DNA of 5,607 bases from Pseudomonas sp. (GTDB lineage: Bacteria > Pseudomonadota > Gammaproteobacteria > Pseudomonadales > Pseudomonadaceae), in NCBI GenBank assembly GCA_026398835.1, contig JAPLSD010000572.1, forward strand, positions 1 through 5,607, given 5' to 3'. The notes beneath the pieces are model-generated. The model saw only the letters and a list, made by a program, of their open reading frames with translations. It did not search any database and had not been told where the DNA came from. Shown one piece after another: positions 1 to 5,607 of this stretch (positions within the stretch are counted from its first letter, which is position 1; each line of letters opens with the position of its first letter). A program made the translations under genes and the position numbers.

Positions 1-1934
<1,934 letters not shown>

Positions 1935-1963
1935 AGTGATCCTGTGTAGAACTCGAAAACGAC

Positions 1964-1987
1964 AAGGCCCGGATTGTACCGGGCCCT
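1964..1987 (-). other. GC-rich stem-loop between rnhB and dnaE
   Basis: On the minus strand GGCCCGG (1985-1979) and CCGGGCC (1972-1966) form a perfect 7-bp stem with a 6-nt loop, TACAAT. The stem extends by a G-U pair and an A-U pair. The RNA continues UUGUCGUUUUCG, which holds one run of four U but no clean U-tract directly after the stem, so this is a poor intrinsic terminator. It may act as a partial attenuator, as an RNA-stabilising 3' end for the lpx-rnhB transcript, or simply as a DNA inverted repeat around the proposed -10 box. It ends 29 nt before the dnaE start codon. Confidence 0.6.
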
Positions 1988-2001
1988 GAGCAAAACATCA
2001 G
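1973..2001 (-). promoter_or_regulatory. Putative sigma-70 promoter for dnaE
   Basis: On the minus strand TACAAT (1973-1978) matches the -10 consensus TATAAT at five of six positions. A 17-nt spacer separates it from CTGATG (1996-2001), a weak -35 match with three of six bases. Transcription would begin near 1965-1967 and give a leader of about 31-33 nt with the AGGA ribosome site of dnaE. The bases just after the -10 are CCGGGCC, an unusually GC-rich discriminator; in other bacteria such discriminators often go with ppGpp-sensitive promoters, which is only an inference here. The -10 sits exactly in the loop of the inverted repeat at 1964-1987. This comes from the sequence alone, and a chance match is possible. 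Confidence 0.35.
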
Positions 2002-2009
2002 CCTGTTGA

Positions 2010-2651
2010 CTAAACCTCAGTCAAACCTTCCCTCGCTTCGTAAGCCAGACGCACAGGCGCGAATGAACGTCGGTGAATCGGCGTCGGCCCCAGGCGGGCC
2101 AGAGCCTCCAGGTGTACAGGCGTCGGGTAGCCTTTGTGCCCGCCAATGCCATAACCCGGGTAAATCAATTCGAAAGCAGCCATTTCACGATCACGGCTGA
2201 CCTTGGCCAGAATCGAGGCAGCGGCGATCGCCGGAACCTTTCCGTCACCCTTGATGACCGCTTCGGCAGGCATCGACAGTTTCGGGCACCGATTACCATC
2301 GATCATTGCCAGTTTCGGTGTAATGCTCAACCCTTCCACCGCGCGCTGCATGGCCAACATGGTGGCGTGCAAAATATTCAGCTCGTCGATTTCTTCGACT
2401 TCCGCGCGGGCAATACACCAGCTCAGAGCCTTTTCGCAAATCTCGTCGTAGAGCTTTTCGCGACGGGCCTCAGTGAGTTTCTTCGAGTCATTGAGACCGA
2501 GAATCGGCCGTTTCGGATCAAGGATCACCGCCGCCGTCACCACCGCACCGCACAACGGGCCGCGACCGACTTCATCGACGCCGGCAACCAGGTCTTCGGC
2601 GTCGGCGACCAAGGTAAAATCCAGTCCCATCTGCATCTTTATATTACTCAT
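2010..2651 (-). CDS. rnhB: Ribonuclease HII
   Basis: Cytoplasmic endonuclease that cuts the RNA strand of RNA/DNA hybrids and starts removal of ribonucleotides misincorporated into DNA. The 213-residue product carries the RNase HII signatures in order: [12 protein letters not shown] (24-35), LNDSKKL (53-59), MIDGNRCPK (116-124), KGD (134-136) and [14 protein letters not shown] (143-156), then GHKGYPT and IHRRSF near the C-terminus. Asp26, Glu27, Asp118 and Asp136 are the likely metal-binding DEDD set. The ATG at 2649-2651 overlaps the lpxB TGA as ATGA, which favours translational coupling, but no good Shine-Dalgarno precedes it. Met6 (2634-2636) opens MQMGLDF, which resembles the N-terminus of Pseudomonas homologues I remember, and would give 208 residues; Met8 is a further option. 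The function is secure and the exact start is not. It lies between lipid A synthesis and dnaE, the usual proteobacterial arrangement. Confidence 0.95.
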   Translation of the reverse strand: MSNIKMQMGLDFTLVADAEDLVAGVDEVGRGPLCGAVVTAAVILDPKRPILGLNDSKKLTEARREKLYDEICEKALSWCIARAEVEEIDELNILHATMLAMQRAVEGLSITPKLAMIDGNRCPKLSMPAEAVIKGDGKVPAIAAASILAKVSRDREMAAFELIYPGYGIGGHKGYPTPVHLEALARLGPTPIHRRSFAPVRLAYEAREGLTEV

Positions 2652-3778
2652 CGTGGTGTGCCGATCAGGTTCAGTACCGCTTCAGCGGCCTGATTCGAGG
2701 CATCGCGGCGCAATGTCCGATGAATCTCATCGAAGCCTCTGGTCTGCTCTTCGCCACCTTCAATCAAGGGTGACAATGTCTGCGCCAGGGCTTGCGCCGT
2801 TGCATCGTCCTGCAACAACTCGGGCACCAGCAAACGCTGCGCCAGCAAGTTGGGCAAGGAAATGTAGGGGCTTTTAACCATGCGCTTGAGAATCCAGAAC
2901 GTCAGTGGCGCCAGGCGATAAGCGACCACCATCGGCCGCTTGTACAGCAGGGCTTCCAGAGTCGCGGTACCCGAGGCAATCAACACAGCGTCACAGGCGG
3001 CAAGTGCCTGATGGGAACGACCGTCGAGCAGCGTCAGCGGCAAGTCTCGGCCTGCCAGTAACTCTTCGAGCTGTACTCGACGCTCAGGGCTGGCGCACGG
3101 CATTACAAAACGCACACCCGGACGCAAGGCACGCAGGCGTTCTGCTGCGTCGAGGAACAGACCACCCAGGCGACCGACTTCACCGCCACGACTACCCGGC
3201 ATCAAGGCAACCAGCGGACCATTGGGCAATCCCAGCTCCGCGCGAGCAGCGGCGCGATCGGCATTAAGGGGGATCGCGTCGGCCAGGGAGTGACCGACAA
3301 AACGCACCGGCACGCCCTTCTCTTCGTAGAATTTCGCCTCGAACGGAAACAGCGTCAGCATCAGATCGCAGCCTTCACGAATCTTCAATACGCGCTTCTG
3401 ACGCCAGGCCCATACCGACGGGCTGACGTAATGCACGGTCTTGATCCCGGCCTGTCGCAGTTTGAGTTCGATATTCAGCGTGAAATCCGGTGCATCGATC
3501 CCGATAAATACGTCCGGTTTCTCCACGATCAGCGTCTGGATGAGCTTTTTTCGCCGAGCCAGCAGCTCACGCAAACGCCCCAGAACCTCAACCAGGCCCA
3601 TGACTGCCAGACGTTCCATGGGGAAATAGGACGTCAACCCTTCGGCCTGCATCAGTGGACCACCGACACCGATAAACTCAACCTCAGGATGTTGTGCCTT
3701 GAGTGCACGCATCAAGCCAGCGCCCAGGATATCGCCGGAGGCCTCGCCTGCCACCAGTGCAATACGCAAAGTAGCCAT
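2648..3778 (-). CDS. lpxB: Lipid-A-disaccharide synthase
   Basis: Glycosyltransferase of family GT19. It joins UDP-2,3-diacylglucosamine to lipid X with release of UDP, giving the beta-1',6-linked lipid A disaccharide at the cytoplasmic face of the inner membrane. The 376-residue length is normal. Family motifs run in order: GEASGD (11-16), [11 protein letters not shown] (37-47), FIGIDAPDF (91-99), [10 protein letters not shown] (117-126), FVGHSLAD (160-167), MPGSRGGEV (193-201), ASGTATLE (268/269-275) and SLPNLLAQ (307-314). Asp98 in IDAPDF matches a residue reported as essential in this family. There is no signal peptide; association with the membrane is expected to be peripheral. The ATG (3776-3778) lies 2 nt after the lpxA TAA with no visible Shine-Dalgarno, so translation probably depends on ribosomes arriving from lpxA. 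The TGA overlaps the first possible rnhB ATG. Confidence 0.97.
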   Translation of the reverse strand: MATLRIALVAGEASGDILGAGLMRALKAQHPEVEFIGVGGPLMQAEGLTSYFPMERLAVMGLVEVLGRLRELLARRKKLIQTLIVEKPDVFIGIDAPDFTLNIELKLRQAGIKTVHYVSPSVWAWRQKRVLKIREGCDLMLTLFPFEAKFYEEKGVPVRFVGHSLADAIPLNADRAAARAELGLPNGPLVALMPGSRGGEVGRLGGLFLDAAERLRALRPGVRFVMPCASPERRVQLEELLAGRDLPLTLLDGRSHQALAACDAVLIASGTATLEALLYKRPMVVAYRLAPLTFWILKRMVKSPYISLPNLLAQRLLVPELLQDDATAQALAQTLSPLIEGGEEQTRGFDEIHRTLRRDASNQAAEAVLNLIGTPR

Positions 3779-3780
3779 GA

Positions 3781-4557
3781 TTAACGAGTAATGCCGCGAG
3801 TCGAAGATTGAATCGAATCACGGAATACTGCGACTTCCGGAAACTGCGCAGACGGTTCGGCCAGTTCGGCGAGTGCCTGATCGACAGTCAGCCCCTGACG
3901 GTAAACCACCTTATAGGCACGACGTAGCGCGTGGATCGCGTCTTCGCTGAAACCACGACGGCGCATGCCTTCGAAGTTCATGCTGCGCGCCTCGGCAGGG
4001 TTACCGAATACCGTGACGTAGGCCGGAACATCCTTGCCGATAGCGGTACCCATGCCGGAAAAGCTGTGGGCGCCGATATGGCAGTACTGGTGAACCAGGG
4101 TAAAACCGGAGAGGATCGCCCAGTCTTCAACGTGTACATGGCCAGCCAACGCGGTGTTGTTGACCAGAATGCAATGGTTGCCGATGACGCTGTCGTGGCC
4201 AATGTGTGCATAGGCCATGACCAGGTTGTGATCGCCCAGGGTCGTTTCGGCACGGTCCTGAATGGTCCCACGGTGAATGGTAACGCCTTCACGGATGATG
4301 TTGTGGTCACCCATTACCAGGCGTGTTTCTTCACCTTTGTATTTGAGATCGGGCGTATCCTCACCTACCGATGAAAACTGGTAAATGCGGTTGTGCTTAC
4401 CGATTCGGGTCGGGCCCTTGAGAATTACATGCGGCCCGATCACTGTACCCTCGCCGATTTCCACACCAGCGCCGATGATCGACCAGGGGCCGACCTCGAC
4501 GTCGTCGGCCAGAACGGCCGTCGGATCGATGATTGCGCGAGGGTCAATCAAACTCAT
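3781..4557 (-). CDS. lpxA: UDP-N-acetylglucosamine 3-O-acyltransferase
   Basis: Cytosolic homotrimer that catalyses the first step of lipid A synthesis, moving an (R)-3-hydroxyacyl chain from ACP to the 3-OH of UDP-GlcNAc. The 258-residue product has a left-handed beta-helix of hexapeptide repeats (about 1-190, for example [15 protein letters not shown] at 32-46) and an alpha-helical C-terminal domain containing [19 protein letters not shown]. The catalytic base is His121 in AHIGHD, equivalent to E. coli H125. Met169 in FSGMG lies where E. coli has Gly173; in P. aeruginosa this methionine shortens the acyl pocket to C10, so a 3-hydroxydecanoyl preference is expected. The ATG overlaps the fabZ TGA as ATGA, with GGAA 8 nt upstream as a modest ribosome site. 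Length, motifs and context agree, so the identity is very secure. Confidence 0.98.
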   Translation of the reverse strand: MSLIDPRAIIDPTAVLADDVEVGPWSIIGAGVEIGEGTVIGPHVILKGPTRIGKHNRIYQFSSVGEDTPDLKYKGEETRLVMGDHNIIREGVTIHRGTIQDRAETTLGDHNLVMAYAHIGHDSVIGNHCILVNNTALAGHVHVEDWAILSGFTLVHQYCHIGAHSFSGMGTAIGKDVPAYVTVFGNPAEARSMNFEGMRRRGFSEDAIHALRRAYKVVYRQGLTVDQALAELAEPSAQFPEVAVFRDSIQSSTRGITR

Positions 4558-4994
4558 AGTTTGCGTTCCGCGCAGATAATTTCAGCGGAGCAGACTGGCT
4601 TGCCATCGACCGACGCCTGGCATTCGAACTTCCAGATCTGACGCTTGCAGCTCAAGAACCTGGCTTCGAGAATGAGCTGATCGCCTGGCGTTACCGGCTG
4701 GCGGAAGCGCAGCTTGTCGGAACCGACGAAGTAGTAAAGGGTGCCATCGGCAGGCTTCACGTCCAGCATCTTGAAACCAAGGATACCGGCAGCCTGAGCC
4801 ATCGCTTCGATGATCAGCACCCCCGGCATGATCGGATGCGCCGGAAAGTGACCATTGAAGAAGGGTTCATTGATGCTGACATTCTTGTAGGCACGAATGT
4901 ACTTGCCCTCAACATTCAGCTCCGCAACACGATCCACCAGCAGGAACGGGTAACGGTGAGGCAAGTATTCGCGAATCTCGTTGATGTCCATCAT
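4554..4994 (-). CDS. fabZ: 3-hydroxyacyl-ACP dehydratase
   Basis: Hot-dog-fold dehydratase of type II fatty acid synthesis. It converts (R)-3-hydroxyacyl-ACP to trans-2-enoyl-ACP and so competes with LpxA and LpxD for the same substrates. From [17 protein letters not shown] the product has 146 residues, the normal length. The catalytic His49 lies in [13 protein letters not shown] and Glu63 in [10 protein letters not shown]; the C-terminus is [12 protein letters not shown]. The frame stays open upstream to a TTG at 5052-5054, adding 20 residues (with the motif-free stretch [12 protein letters not shown]), but that region encodes the leader hairpin and looks noncoding. Met1 (4992-4994) and Met2 (4989-4991) are adjacent and either may be used. 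The ribosome site is odd: the bases just upstream are TTCCCCCCGAA, with only a distant AGG. It overlaps lpxA by ATGA and follows lpxD after 108 bp. Confidence 0.97.
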   Translation of the reverse strand: MMDINEIREYLPHRYPFLLVDRVAELNVEGKYIRAYKNVSINEPFFNGHFPAHPIMPGVLIIEAMAQAAGILGFKMLDVKPADGTLYYFVGSDKLRFRQPVTPGDQLILEARFLSCKRQIWKFECQASVDGKPVCSAEIICAERKL

Positions 4995-5102
4995 TTCGGG
5001 GGGAAGCCTATGTAAAGATTGGGAGCGCGCGACTGACGCGCGCCCCTCTAGCAAATCAAGGAGGCAGTCTAGCGGCTGTGCACACTTGATATGGAAATGG
5101 TA
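4995..5102 (-). other. lpxD-fabZ intergenic leader (108 bp)
   Basis: This is the longest gene-free stretch in the window. Read toward fabZ it contains half of a TGATA...TATCA inverted repeat shared with the lpxD stop, two CTAG tetramers (5069-5072 and 5048-5051), a CCTCCTT run (5065-5059) identical to the core of the 16S rRNA 3' end, the ten-pair GC hairpin, and a run of six C (5003-4998) just before the fabZ start. I see no convincing sigma-70 promoter: the -10-like strings TATCAA and TAGAGG lack a suitable -35. fabZ is therefore probably transcribed from upstream of lpxD. Confidence 0.5.
5021..5046 (-). other. Strong stem-loop in the fabZ leader
   Basis: On the minus strand GGGGCGCGCG (5046-5037) pairs with CGCGCGC (5031-5025) and, past one bulged T at 5024, with CCC (5023-5021). 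That gives ten G-C pairs around the 5-nt loop TCAGT. The RNA continues AAUCUUUACAU, with only three U in a row, so it is not a convincing intrinsic terminator. It ends 26 nt upstream of the fabZ ATG. It could trim or stabilise the lpxD mRNA end, weaken read-through, or shape translation of fabZ. The hairpin itself is evident from the sequence; its function is inference. Confidence 0.65.
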
Positions 5103-5607
5103 TCAGCCATCTGATGAAGCATTACCGCCAGGGGTCACGTCCCCTACACGCTTTTCCAATTGCCGCAGCCGTCGCGCGATGTCGTCGAGCTGACGAATGC
5201 GTGCCGCGCTTTTGCGCCACTCGGCAGCAGGCTGCATCGCCGTACCGGAAGAATAGGAGCCCGGCTCGGTAATCGAGTGAGTCACCATTGTCATCCCGGT
5301 CAGGAAAACGTTGTCGCAAATATCAATGTGCCCAACCAGCCCGACGCCACCGGCGAGCATGCAATGCTTGCCGATTTTGGTGCTACCGGAAATCCCCACG
5401 CATGCGGCCATGGCGGTGTGATCACCAACCTGCACGTTGTGAGCGATCTGAATCTGATTATCCAGCTTCACGCCATTACCGATCACGGTATCGGCCAACG
5501 CACCGCGGTCGATGGCAGTGTTCACGCCAATCTCCACATCGTCACCGACCAACACGCCACCGATCTGGGCAATCTTCTGCCAGACACCTTTTTCATTGGC
5601 GAAGCCA
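5103..5607 (-). CDS. lpxD: UDP-3-O-acylglucosamine N-acyltransferase, C-terminal part (truncated by the window)
   Basis: Transfers an (R)-3-hydroxyacyl chain from ACP to the 2-amino group of UDP-3-O-acylglucosamine, the third step of lipid A synthesis; it works as a cytosolic homotrimer. The last 167 residues are visible, beginning [17 protein letters not shown]; complete proteins have about 350. The visible part is left-handed beta-helix with hexapeptide repeats such as [19 protein letters not shown], then a helical tail ([21 protein letters not shown]) and a polar end, GGNASSDG. The likely catalytic His is fragment residue 56 in QIAHNV, with a second conserved His at 93 in GLVGHID. Their spacing of 37 equals that of E. 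coli H239 and H276. The stop is TGA at 5103-5105. The N-terminal uridine-binding domain and the start lie outside the window, so its promoter and its link to skp/bamA cannot be judged. Confidence 0.96.
   Translation of the reverse strand, partial: GFANEKGVWQKIAQIGGVLVGDDVEIGVNTAIDRGALADTVIGNGVKLDNQIQIAHNVQVGDHTAMAACVGISGSTKIGKHCMLAGGVGLVGHIDICDNVFLTGMTMVTHSITEPGSYSSGTAMQPAAEWRKSAARIRQLDDIARRLRQLEKRVGDVTPGGNASSDG

Noticed and set aside
1951..1987. Classical intrinsic terminator after rnhB
   Set aside because: The stem is good, but the following RNA (UUGUCGUUUUCG) lacks a continuous U-tract, so I list it only as a stem-loop.
2073..2693. Plus-strand 206-codon frame opposite rnhB and the end of lpxB
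   Set aside because: It is antisense to rnhB, whose catalytic motifs are intact; its composition is that of a shadow frame.
4995..5054. Twenty-residue N-terminal extension of FabZ from a TTG codon
   Set aside because: There is no ribosome site before the TTG, the stretch encodes the GC hairpin, and the 146-residue form matches the family length.
5058..5117. Perfect plus-strand AAGGAGG followed by a small frame (ATG at 5091, seven codons)
   Set aside because: The spacing is far too long for initiation, and the only closer GTG meets a stop after three codons. The motif matters only as CCTCCTT on the transcribed strand.
5103..5555. lpxD as a complete short gene starting at a GTG
   Set aside because: The frame continues to the window edge with typical LpxD sequence ([17 protein letters not shown]), so this is the 3' part of a longer gene.

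Overview
This window looks like chromosomal core DNA from a Pseudomonas species, most likely of the P. fluorescens type rather than P. aeruginosa. The evidence is recognition of the protein sequences and gene order, a moderately high G+C content, and residues typical of the genus such as Met169 in LpxA. I could not run a search, so the species is not established.

Every gene I can support lies on the minus strand and is read from high to low coordinates. The order is lpxD (C-terminal part, cut by the right window edge), fabZ, lpxA, lpxB, rnhB and dnaE (N-terminal 644 codons, cut by the left edge). This is the classic proteobacterial block that normally follows bamA and skp; in Pseudomonas accA usually lies beyond dnaE.

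The genes from fabZ to rnhB are packed tightly. fabZ/lpxA and lpxB/rnhB share ATGA stop/start overlaps, and lpxA/lpxB are separated by only 2 nt. There are two real gaps: 108 bp between lpxD and fabZ, and 75 bp between rnhB and dnaE. Each holds a strong GC-rich stem-loop about 26-29 nt upstream of the next start codon. The rnhB-dnaE gap also contains a plausible sigma-70 promoter for dnaE.

Functionally, LpxA adds the first hydroxyacyl chain to UDP-GlcNAc and LpxD adds the N-linked chain after LpxC deacetylation (lpxC is not here). LpxB joins the two sugars into the lipid A disaccharide. FabZ belongs to the fatty-acid elongation cycle and draws on the same 3-hydroxyacyl-ACP pool as LpxA and LpxD. 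RnhB and DnaE serve genome maintenance and replication, so the cluster links envelope and DNA synthesis.

I found no mobile element, CRISPR array, RNA gene or unknown protein family. The points worth checking are in the two leaders, the start codons and one specificity residue. There is no gene-free stretch longer than 300 bases.
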